From: an uncultured Collinsella sp.
GTDB taxonomy: Bacteria; Actinomycetota; Coriobacteriia; Coriobacteriales; Coriobacteriaceae
Length of the DNA stretch: 7,315 nucleotides
Assembly (NCBI GenBank): GCA_902479205.1
Contig: CABSNX010000097.1
Span: 1-7,315 of the forward strand
Direction of reading: 5' to 3'
Each line of letters begins with the position of its first letter. Position 1 is the stretch's first letter. Of the stretch, positions 1 to 5,417 are shown piece by piece. A program made the translations under genes and the position numbers. The notes under the pieces were generated by a model. That model worked only from the letters and a program-made list of their open reading frames with translations, was not told where the DNA came from and did not search any database.

Positions 1-46
1 AGATACTGATCGGTCTCGTGGGCTCGGAGATGTGTATAAGAGACAG
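1..46 (+). other. Nextera P7 adapter with i7 index (sequencing artefact)
   Basis: Bases 13-46 match the 34-base Illumina Nextera read-2 transposase adapter exactly. Its last 19 bases (28-46, AGATGTGTATAAGAGACAG) are the Tn5 mosaic end. Bases 1-4 (AGAT) fit the end of the P7 primer, and bases 5-12 (ACTGATCG) sit exactly where the 8-base i7 index belongs; its reverse complement CGATCAGT looks like a standard Nextera XT index. This is untrimmed library adapter left on a contig end, not genomic DNA and not a natural transposon end. Any open frame that starts inside it, such as one from base 18, is artificial. Confidence 0.97.
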
Positions 47-136
47 TTCTTTTTCCTGGCGCGCGTCTGCATCTTCCAAATGTGGCGCACCATGGGCAAC
101 GACGAACTTGGCTCCCTCAACCGCTCGTTGGGGTAG
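47..136 (+). CDS. C-terminal fragment of an unidentified protein, 5' end missing
   Basis: Immediately after the adapter, the frame starting at base 47 reads 29 codons and ends at a TAG at 134-136. The residues begin FFFLARVCIFQMWRTMGNDE and end in LNRSLG. Nearly every codon (about 26 of 29) ends in G or C, which is the codon habit of the clearly real genes on the right of the window and argues that this is true coding sequence. The first ten residues are hydrophobic and could be the end of a membrane segment or a buried strand; the rest is polar. I do not recognise the family. The gene was cut by the library fragment end, so its true start lies outside this contig. The stretch is short, so chance cannot be excluded. 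Confidence 0.5.
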   Translation, partial: FFFLARVCIFQMWRTMGNDELGSLNRSLG

Positions 137-152
137 GGGCGATATAGAGGGG

Positions 153-184
153 CCGCACCGCGCTATTTGTATCGGCGCGGGCGG
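153..184 (+). other. GC-rich stem-loop after the first gene fragment
   Basis: CCGC (153-156) plus CCGCGC (158-163) pair with GCGCGG (175-180) plus GCGG (181-184). This gives a ten-pair, all-GC stem with one bulged A and an 11-base loop. It lies 17 bases after the TAG of the fragment ending at 136 and has no T-run behind it, so it is not a standard intrinsic terminator. It may still mark the 3' end of the upstream transcript. Confidence 0.35.
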
Positions 185-225
185 GAGGACCCGGCAGGAT
201 CGGTAAGGCATAAAGCCGCCGAGCC

Positions 226-282
226 TGCTAAAACTGTTAAACTCTGCTAAAGTTGCTAAACTTTGTTAAAGTTGTTAAAACT
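226..282 (+). repeat. Three 19-bp tandem repeats (paired TGYTAAA boxes) before the ATPase gene
   Basis: The heptamer TGCTAAA or TGTTAAA occurs six times, at 226, 235, 245, 254, 264 and 273. The steps are 9, 10, 9, 10 and 9 bases. This resolves into three tandem units of 19 bp (226-244, 245-263, 264-282), each with two boxes, so successive boxes face nearly the same side of the helix. The array ends four bases before the purine-rich ribosome binding site of the ATPase gene. Such iterated sites are typical of a multi-subunit DNA-binding protein. Inference: the ATPase downstream, which has a C-terminal helix-turn-helix, or a partner binds here and controls its own expression. Confidence 0.85.
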
Positions 283-298
283 AGCAGAGGAGGACAGA

Positions 299-1381
299 AT
301 GACGAAAGCTGTTAACCCCTTTAAGCCAACGGCGGGCATGAATCCGCCTGAGCTTATCGGACGGGACACTGTTTTGGATGACTTTGCCGAGGCTCTTGAG
401 AATGGTCCTGGTGCCCCCGATCGACTCATGCGCATCTCGGGCGTCCGAGGCACAGGTAAAACGGTGCTCCTTAATGCATTGGGTGACCTTGCACGCAAAA
501 AAGGATTCGAGGTCGTTGACGTTGCCTCCAATGCTGGTTTTTGCAATAGAATCCTCGAGGCTCTGCAGCGAAACGTTCGTCTTGAATCAATCTCGATTTC
601 CCCATCGATTTTAGGGGTCAGCCTTGGCTCCATGGAGATGTCGAAGTCGGCCTCTCATCTGGGCGAGGCGATGTACGATGCTGCGAAGCGCGGTGGTCTG
701 CTCATTACGCTCGACGAGATCCAGGATGCCTCAACTGAGGAAATGCGCGAGCTAGGCAATGAGATGCAGCTCTTGATCCGCCAAGGAGCGAATGTCGCTT
801 TCGCTTTCGCCGGGCTGCCGACATCGGTAGATGGCGTGGTGGTGGATGATACGTTGACGTTCCTTCAGCGAGCCAAACATGTTGAACTTACTCGGCTTTC
901 CGATTTTGAAGTTGGCGGATCGTTTGAGGATACGATGAGACGAGCGGGCAAGGAGCTCGACAAAGGTGCCGCTGAGCTATTAACAAAAGCTTCGGCAGGC
1001 TATCCCTTTATGGTCCAGCTGGTCGGATATTACGCTTGGCAGGTTGCTGCGCGCAGTGGGGCGGAGAGTGTGAGCGAAGAGGCGGCTCGTAAGGGTATCC
1101 AGGCGGCTCTTGATAGCTTTAATGCTATGGTGATTGCCCCAGCGCTGCGCAGGGTGTCGGAACGGCAGTTTCAGTATCTCGCGGCGATGGCTCAATGCGA
1201 GGGCGTCGATATCGCCAACGGCGATATCGCCAAGAAGATGGGTTTGTCGGCGAACAAAGTTGGGTCATATCGCAAGCGCCTGATCGATGCGGGGTTGATT
1301 GAGCCCGCGGGCTATGGCTGTGTTTCGTTTGCAATTCCGTACATGCGCGATTATCTGTTGGAGACCGTTCGAGAGGACTAA
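299..1381 (+). CDS. AAA-type ATPase with C-terminal helix-turn-helix
   Basis: This is a 360-residue cytoplasmic ATP-binding protein of the AAA/STAND-like group often annotated as 'ATP-binding protein'. Residues 16-30 (PELIGRD..) form the usual lead-in. Walker A is GVRGTGKT at 48-55, Walker B is LLITLDE at 134-140, and a sensor-1-like strand (AFAFAGLP) lies at 167-174. Residues about 200-285 look like a helical lid. Residues about 305-345 (GDIAKKMGLSANKVGSYRKRLIDAG..) form a winged helix-turn-helix, so DNA binding is likely. The ATG at 299 is chosen because AGGAGG (288-293) lies five bases upstream. An in-frame TTG at 263 would translate the tandem repeat and has no such site. No partner gene is adjacent on the same strand. 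Codons end in A or T more often than in the genes on the right, which suggests an accessory gene. The biological role (regulator, defence, plasmid-like maintenance) is not evident from the sequence. Confidence 0.85.
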   Translation: MTKAVNPFKPTAGMNPPELIGRDTVLDDFAEALENGPGAPDRLMRISGVRGTGKTVLLNALGDLARKKGFEVVDVASNAGFCNRILEALQRNVRLESISISPSILGVSLGSMEMSKSASHLGEAMYDAAKRGGLLITLDEIQDASTEEMRELGNEMQLLIRQGANVAFAFAGLPTSVDGVVVDDTLTFLQRAKHVELTRLSDFEVGGSFEDTMRRAGKELDKGAAELLTKASAGYPFMVQLVGYYAWQVAARSGAESVSEEAARKGIQAALDSFNAMVIAPALRRVSERQFQYLAAMAQCEGVDIANGDIAKKMGLSANKVGSYRKRLIDAGLIEPAGYGCVSFAIPYMRDYLLETVRED

Positions 1382-1430
1382 TAAAGAATGGGCTGTCCGC
1401 GCTGTCGCTGGGGCCGTCCTTGTATCTTTG

Positions 1431-1485
1431 TCTCAATCTGTAACATCTGGACGAAAATTCGGCCTGCAACTGTTACAGATTGAGA
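1431..1485. repeat. Perfect 15-bp inverted repeat with 25-base spacer
   Basis: TCTCAATCTGTAACA (1431-1445) is the exact reverse complement of TGTTACAGATTGAGA (1471-1485). It lies 50 bases behind the ATPase stop codon and about 50 bases before the tRNA promoter. No T-run follows, so it is not a normal intrinsic terminator. The spacer contains a smaller CGAA/TTCG palindrome (1452-1461). I see no target-site duplication around it. It could be an RNA hairpin closing the ATPase mRNA, a dyad operator, or a recombination-type site. Confidence 0.8.
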
Positions 1486-1535
1486 TGATTGACTGAGGCG
1501 TTTGCGGCAAAAGAGGAATCGTCGCAAATTCCCCC

Positions 1536-1564
1536 TTGCCCATCCTCGACTGTTTGGTTACTAT
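1536..1564 (+). promoter_or_regulatory. Promoter of the tRNA-Ser gene
   Basis: A -35 hexamer TTGCCC (1536-1541) and a -10 hexamer TACTAT (1559-1564) each match the sigma-70-type consensus at four of six positions and are separated by the ideal 17 bases. Transcription would start near 1571, about eight bases before the mature 5' end of the tRNA. Confidence 0.6.
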
Positions 1565-1578
1565 AGAACGGCTGTTAC

Positions 1579-1669
1579 GGAGAGCTGACCGAGAGGCCGA
1601 AGGTGCTCGCCTGCTAAGCGAGTATGCCCCAAAAGGGCATCTGGGGTTCGAATCCCCAGCTCTCCGCCA
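1579..1669 (+). tRNA. tRNA-Ser, anticodon GCU
   Basis: The gene encodes a 91-base class II tRNA including an encoded CCA (1667-1669). The acceptor stem GGAGAGC (1579-1585) pairs perfectly with GCTCTCC (1659-1665), with discriminator G at 1666. The anticodon stem CTCGC/GCGAG encloses the seven-base loop CTGCTAA, with anticodon GCT at 1613-1615, reading AGC and AGU serine codons. A long variable arm (ATGCCC 1624-1629 with GGGCAT 1635-1640) confirms the serine class. The T stem TGGGG/CCCCA encloses TTCGAAT. It has its own promoter and terminator, so it is a single-gene unit. Confidence 0.97.
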
Positions 1670-1683
1670 GTATGACTTTGAAG

Positions 1684-1710
1684 AAGGGTCCCATTTGGGG
1701 CCCTTTTTTA
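1684..1710 (+). terminator. Intrinsic terminator of the tRNA-Ser gene
   Basis: AAGGGTCCC (1684-1692) pairs with GGGGCCCTT (1697-1705) through nine pairs, one of them a G-U, around the tetraloop ATTT. A run of six T (1704-1709) overlaps and follows the stem. It lies 14 bases behind the CCA end of the tRNA. Confidence 0.92.
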
Positions 1711-1845
1711 TTATCAAGAATGGCGGCTGGGGATTAGAGTCCGAAAGGGCGTGAACATTAGGCAAACACGGGGCGCTTGAAAACGGGGAGACCCAGGCGT
1801 GCTCGTGCACCCCGGTGTGGGGTTCCGAGGGGATGGAGTAGAAAT

Positions 1846-3072
1846 ATGGTAAAGGTCGGGCTGCGTAAGCCGAATCTAAAGACATCACTCAAGGCAAGAA
1901 CGACCGGCAGAGCGAAGCGCGCGGTAAGGCGGGCGATAATCCCCGGCTATGGTAAGAAGGGCATGGGGTGGATCAAAAATCCGAAGAAGGCTGCTTACAA
2001 TGCCGTATACAGCAGAACGACCGTCGGAGTTGGGGATGTCGCTCGCGCCGTTGCTAAATCAGGCGCTCGGAGCTCGGCGTCAAGGACGTCCTCAATTACT
2101 GTTTCATCGCATGAAATTACACCTTTGGCGAAGCCTGAACAGAAATCTCTCACTCGAGAGATTACGTCGGTTGACAGGGCAAACAAGGCGCTTTTGCTAT
2201 GCTTCCTTCTTGGGTGGTCGGGCGCTCATAGGGCGTATGCACGGATGTGGGGTAGCTTCTTTCTATATCTCTTTACCTTTGGCCTTTTTGGATTTGGTTG
2301 GCTGTTTGATATTGTGACACTACTGATGAGACGCTCCGAGCTAAGGCGTCTCGGCGACAGTGATCCGACTCAACAGCAAGCGCCATGTTCCGTTGATTCT
2401 ACATTCGATCGAAATGTCGCCGACTCCGGAAATTGGGAACAGCGTGGAGATGGGGAGGCTGCGGCTCGGCTAGAGCTTCAACGTAAAAACCGTGCCTATA
2501 TGGAAGAAAACGGCATCGACGTGGAGATGTTTACCGAGGAAAAGGTCGCGGCGGACGCCTTGCGAACCATTGAGTCGGTATGCCCGTGCATGCTTAGGTT
2601 TGACCGAGGCATGAGCGAAGAGGAGCCAAGCATCAGCTTTTGCTCTCCAACAAAGACGGGGAAAATGCCCAAGAATGTCGTCGAGGCCCGCATTTACCAT
2701 CAGGATGTGAAGCTATTGATGGATTCCCACGGCTTCGAATTGCCGGAGTATGGTGACAGCATCAATGTCATGATTAGTTATCTAGCTGATGGGCGCATAA
2801 ATAAAGTCGATATCCATGGGTTCCATAATGGCCGCTCCGTTAGTGTCTCCATTCGCAGGCGGAGTGACGATCTTGTTATGACGAGTGCGGGCACCATCGG
2901 AGAAACGGGTGCCTGGCAATCGCTGTGTCCTGGGGCAGACCCCTCATCTGGGGATCTTTTCAGGGCCTTGACCAAGGAGGTCGAAAGGATCTACTGGCAT
3001 GCCCGGTGGACCCGTTTTCAAGGTCCGAAAAGACACAGCGAAGGTAAACGGCTAGCAATGTCGCTTTGGTGA
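1846..3072 (+). CDS. Uncharacterised TM2-domain membrane protein with basic N-terminal module
   Basis: This is a 408-residue protein of unknown function. Residues 1-60 are rich in Lys and Arg and carry motifs LRKPN, KARTTGRAKR and YGKKGMGWIKNPKKAAYN. I recall a similar basic module at the N-terminus of varied hypothetical proteins of gut Gram-positives, but cannot check this. Residues 61-110 are a Ser/Ala-rich linker. Residues 113-160 form a TM2 domain: one hydrophobic helix, the family signature GWSGAHRAY at 123-131, and a second helix ending in a conserved Asp (D155). Residues 170-210 are a polar linker, and 205-408 form a soluble mixed alpha/beta region that I cannot assign. ATG 1846 is preferred because GGATGGAG (1831-1838) lies seven bases upstream; an in-frame start at 1777 would add an unlikely Arg-rich lead. 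Just before the ribosome site, ACCCC/GGGGT (1809-1823) could form a small hairpin. No convincing promoter is visible in 1711-1845. Codon use is less GC-ending than in the genes on the right. The gene stands alone. Confidence 0.75.
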   Translation: MVKVGLRKPNLKTSLKARTTGRAKRAVRRAIIPGYGKKGMGWIKNPKKAAYNAVYSRTTVGVGDVARAVAKSGARSSASRTSSITVSSHEITPLAKPEQKSLTREITSVDRANKALLLCFLLGWSGAHRAYARMWGSFFLYLFTFGLFGFGWLFDIVTLLMRRSELRRLGDSDPTQQQAPCSVDSTFDRNVADSGNWEQRGDGEAAARLELQRKNRAYMEENGIDVEMFTEEKVAADALRTIESVCPCMLRFDRGMSEEEPSISFCSPTKTGKMPKNVVEARIYHQDVKLLMDSHGFELPEYGDSINVMISYLADGRINKVDIHGFHNGRSVSVSIRRRSDDLVMTSAGTIGETGAWQSLCPGADPSSGDLFRALTKEVERIYWHARWTRFQGPKRHSEGKRLAMSLW

Positions 3073-3101
3073 TTCTGACGCATCCCGTTTAAGAGGTATT
3101 C

Positions 3102-3128
3102 AAAAAGAGGCGCCCCGTTGGACGCCTC
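3102..3128 (-). terminator. Intrinsic terminator for the carboxypeptidase gene, between convergent genes
   Basis: Read on the reverse strand, GAGGCG pairs with CGCCTC (forward positions 3107-3112 and 3123-3128), with two further inner C-G pairs, and is followed by TTTTT (forward A-run 3102-3106). It lies 30 bases behind the TAG of the reverse-strand carboxypeptidase. For the forward TM2 gene, which stops at 3072, the same hairpin is followed only by ATTTGG. It would therefore terminate that gene less well. Confidence 0.85.
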
Positions 3129-3157
3129 ATTTGGTTCGATGTGATATCGCTCCGGCC

Positions 3158-4534
3158 CTACACCTCGGGTGCCTTGGCTATGGTTTCGCTTTCTGCCGTA
3201 AGCGGGCGATTGTCGATGCGGCGGCCCAGGCGGTCGAGCTTCACAAGGAGCCACTCAATGGGATTCGGCCCCGAGCCTTCCTCGTCGGCAACCAAATCCA
3301 TGACGGCGATCTTGGTGCCGTCTTGCTTGAGCGTCACGCTACCCACCTTGTCGCCTACATGTACCGTGCCCGAAAGGTCATCATAGGTAACCTTCTCGGT
3401 CACCTCTCCGGCAAGCGCAAAGACGGTCGCCTGAGCTGCGGGATCGGCGAGCGTGGCATCGATCGTCTTGTCCGTCCAATCGGTCTGGCCAATGCGCGCG
3501 ATGAGCGGATTGCCGTTGGCAGTCTTTTCCTGCGTGTTGGCGATCGCAACCGTCACCTTGTGGCCGTAGTACCAGTTGGCAAGGGCGGCCGTGTCGGCAA
3601 AGCGCTGATCGGTGGTGCTGGAGTTCAAGACGACGGTGTAGGTCTCGTCGCCATCGCGGTTGTAGGCTGCCGTAAAGCAATAGCCGGCATCGTCGGTGGT
3701 GCCGGTCTTACCGCCGATATTGCCGTCCTGCCCCAGCAGCTCATTGTGCGTATCCATGGAATGCGAATGGTCGGAACCGTCGGCGCCCGTAACCTCAATC
3801 CAGGAATCATCGCTCGCCACGATTTCGCGGAACGTGTCGTTCTTCATTGCCTCCTGCATCATCAGGGCTACATCGTGCGCGGTGGAGTGCATGTTACCGG
3901 CCCACTCATCAAAGTCCAGACCGTGCGGATTCTCAAAAAGCGTTCCCGTGCAGCCGAGCTCTTGAGCGCGCTCGTTCATGGCCTTTACAAAGGTGGCCAC
4001 GGCGTCCTTGGTCTTGGGGTCGATCTTTTTGCCCACGTGCTCGGCAAGCGCGATGGCGGCATCGTTGCCCGAGGGGATCATCAGGCCGCGCAGAGCTTGC
4101 TCCACGGTGAGCTCGTCGCCTTCGAGCAGGCCGGCGGTCGAGTTGCCTACGGTGGCGGCAGCATTGCTCACCGTGATCTTCTCGTCCATTTTGCAGTTCT
4201 CAACGGTCAGGATCGCGGTCATCACCTTGGTGATCGAGGCAATCTTGACCTGATCATCGGCGCTGCGGGCGTAGTAGACGGTGCCGTCTTTCCCCATGAC
4301 AACGGCATTGGTTGCCTCGATATCGGGGAGGTTTTCGGCCGTAATACCGCGTGCATCGGCGGTTTTGCCGCAAATGTCGTCAGTTGTTAGCACTTGGGCG
4401 CCGGCGACCGTTGGCGCGCCGGCAACAAGGGCGACGGCACAGATAAAGCCGGCAGCAAGCTGGGCAGAGCGCTTTGCAAAAGAGGTGAAGGGCTTCACGG
4501 ATTTCGCTTTCGACGGGGTGGTCTCTTCTGGCAC
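3158..4534 (-). CDS. Serine-type D-Ala-D-Ala carboxypeptidase (peptidase S11, DacA/PBP5 type)
   Basis: The enzyme removes the terminal D-Ala from peptidoglycan pentapeptides on the outer face of the membrane, limiting cross-linking. The 458-residue product shows a signal peptide (basic region to about 22, hydrophobic 24-45, AGA before a likely cut at 46). All three penicillin-binding motifs are present: S100-I-T-K103 (nucleophile Ser), S155-G-N157 and K276-T-G278. A PBP5-type beta domain covers about 325-415 (..GDKVGSVTL..). A C-terminal amphipathic stretch (IEWLLVKLDRLGRRIDNR, 426-443) fits a membrane anchor. The start is a GTG at 4534 with no clear ribosome binding site; a second in-frame GTG at 4498 would also give a good signal peptide. 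The gene diverges from the VanR-like regulator 161 bases away, which suggests functional coupling. Activity is family knowledge; exact substrate preference is not visible. Confidence 0.93.
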   Translation of the reverse strand: MPEETTPSKAKSVKPFTSFAKRSAQLAAGFICAVALVAGAPTVAGAQVLTTDDICGKTADARGITAENLPDIEATNAVVMGKDGTVYYARSADDQVKIASITKVMTAILTVENCKMDEKITVSNAAATVGNSTAGLLEGDELTVEQALRGLMIPSGNDAAIALAEHVGKKIDPKTKDAVATFVKAMNERAQELGCTGTLFENPHGLDFDEWAGNMHSTAHDVALMMQEAMKNDTFREIVASDDSWIEVTGADGSDHSHSMDTHNELLGQDGNIGGKTGTTDDAGYCFTAAYNRDGDETYTVVLNSSTTDQRFADTAALANWYYGHKVTVAIANTQEKTANGNPLIARIGQTDWTDKTIDATLADPAAQATVFALAGEVTEKVTYDDLSGTVHVGDKVGSVTLKQDGTKIAVMDLVADEEGSGPNPIEWLLVKLDRLGRRIDNRPLTAESETIAKAPEV

Positions 4535-4537
4535 TAG

Positions 4538-4543
4538 AGTATA
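4538..4543 (-). promoter_or_regulatory. Possible -10 box just upstream of the carboxypeptidase start
   Basis: The reverse strand reads TATACT at 4543-4538, five of six matches to TATAAT, only three bases before the GTG at 4534. No matching -35 hexamer is evident at 16-18 bases. If it is a real -10 box, transcription would start at about the GTG or just inside the frame. That would imply either a leaderless message or use of the later GTG at 4498. Confidence 0.35.
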
Positions 4544-4614
4544 TCGTTTGCCGGCGCAGGCGAGCGTCGAGCGCGCGCATGGCCTGCATCTGTGCCCGAA
4601 CGGACATATGGGTG

Positions 4615-4631
4615 CTTAAGGACGACTTAAT
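4615..4631 (+). promoter_or_regulatory. Two CTTAA direct repeats, possible response-regulator site
   Basis: CTTAAGG (4615-4621) and CTTAATC (4626-4632) begin exactly 11 bases apart in the 161-base gap between the carboxypeptidase and the response regulator. Direct half-sites at 11-base spacing are the known layout of binding sites for PhoB/OmpR-family dimers. The half-site resembles the first one in the stronger array before pstB (CTTACA). It is not positioned as a normal -35 element for either flanking gene, so the assignment is tentative. Confidence 0.35.
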
Positions 4632-4669
4632 CGCCCGCGCTTGTTGTGTGTGGCGAGCGTCCCCTCGGG

Positions 4670-4675
4670 CATAAT
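4670..4675 (+). promoter_or_regulatory. Possible -10 box of the response regulator gene
   Basis: CATAAT matches TATAAT at five of six positions and lies 20 bases before the ATG at 4696, leaving room for a short leader with the AGAGGAG ribosome site (4684-4690). No good -35 hexamer stands 17 bases upstream, which would fit an activator-dependent promoter. Confidence 0.4.
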
Positions 4676-4695
4676 GGAGCGCGAGAGGAGCACGC

Positions 4696-5391
4696 ATGAA
4701 CGAGCGCATTTTGGTAGTCGACGACGAGAAGGCCATCGCCGACCTGGTGGGTATCTACCTTACAAAAGAAGGCTTTGATGTTCAGATTGCCTATAGCGGG
4801 GCCGACGCGGCCAAAGCAATCTTGGAGCAAGAGTTTGATCTGGCGTTGCTCGATGTCATGCTGCCTGATATCGACGGCTTTGAACTGCTGCGCACGATTC
4901 GTGCCAGCCACACCTATCCCGTGATTATGCTGACGGCTCGTGATGCCCAGCAGGATAAGATTGAGGGCCTTTCGCTCGGTGCGGACGATTACGTGGTCAA
5001 GCCGTTCCGCCCGTTGGAGCTTGTTGCGCGCGTCCACGCCCAGCTTCGCCGCTATACCAGCTACGGTAGCCGAGTGCAGGTGGCTGAGTCTCCGGTCATT
5101 CAGCTCGACGGTCTCGAGATCAATCGCGACGCTCGTGCCGTGACAGTGGACGGTGCGCCGGTGCGCCTCACGCCCATCGAGTATTCCATCTTGCTGTATC
5201 TGGCCGAGCATCGCGGCAGCGTAGTGCCCGTGGAGGACCTGTTCCGCGCGGTGTGGAACGAGGACTTTATGCCCGGCTCCAACAATACCGTGATGGTGCA
5301 TATTCGCCACCTGCGCGAAAAGATTGGCGACGATGCCCAAAAACCGCGCTTTATCAAAAACGTCTGGGGCGTCGGCTACATCATCGAATAA
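4696..5391 (+). CDS. OmpR/PhoB-family response regulator, VanR-like
   Basis: This 231-residue cytoplasmic transcription factor is phosphorylated by the kinase encoded next. The receiver domain (1-120) has the acidic pair D9/D10, phospho-acceptor D53 (LLDVMLPDIDG), switch T80 and K102 (VVKPF). The winged-helix DNA-binding domain (about 127-230) ends in the typical FIKNVWGVGYIIE, with recognition helix NTVMVHIRHLREKIG. The stretch HTYPVIMLTARD followed by KPFRPLELVARVHAQLRRY resembles VanR, the activator of vancomycin-resistance operons, more than classical PhoB. VanR-like regulators are also common in strains without van genes, and none are seen here. The start is supported by AGAGGAG (4684-4690) five bases upstream. 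The kinase begins 26 bases downstream, so the two form an operon. Likely targets by position are the divergent carboxypeptidase, its own operon and pstB; this is inference. Confidence 0.95.
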   Translation: MNERILVVDDEKAIADLVGIYLTKEGFDVQIAYSGADAAKAILEQEFDLALLDVMLPDIDGFELLRTIRASHTYPVIMLTARDAQQDKIEGLSLGADDYVVKPFRPLELVARVHAQLRRYTSYGSRVQVAESPVIQLDGLEINRDARAVTVDGAPVRLTPIEYSILLYLAEHRGSVVPVEDLFRAVWNEDFMPGSNNTVMVHIRHLREKIGDDAQKPRFIKNVWGVGYIIE

Positions 5392-5417
5392 CGCTTTTCG
5401 CTTGTGAGGATCTTGAT

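Noticed and set aside
28..46. 19-bp transposon end-like sequence
   Set aside because: It is the hyperactive Tn5 mosaic end used in library preparation, joined to the index and P7 tail, not a resident transposon.
18..206. Open frame of 62 codons at the left end
   Set aside because: It begins inside the Nextera adapter and has no natural start; the better coding frame in 47-136 is a different one.
226..282. CRISPR-like array
   Set aside because: The units are 19 bp, directly abutting, with no unique spacers, and sit in a gene leader.
1208..1228. GATATCGCC/GGCGATATC inverted repeat
   Set aside because: It lies inside the helix-turn-helix coding region of the ATPase and follows from the repeated residues DIA and GDIA; no separate role is supported.
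1642..1669. tRNA-Ser 3' end as an integration (att) site
   Set aside because: No second copy of the tRNA 3' end and no integrase gene are present in the window.
3131..4390. Long forward open frame of 419 codons opposite the carboxypeptidase
   Set aside because: It is the antisense shadow of a gene with all three catalytic motifs; the translation shows no domain and has no ribosome site.
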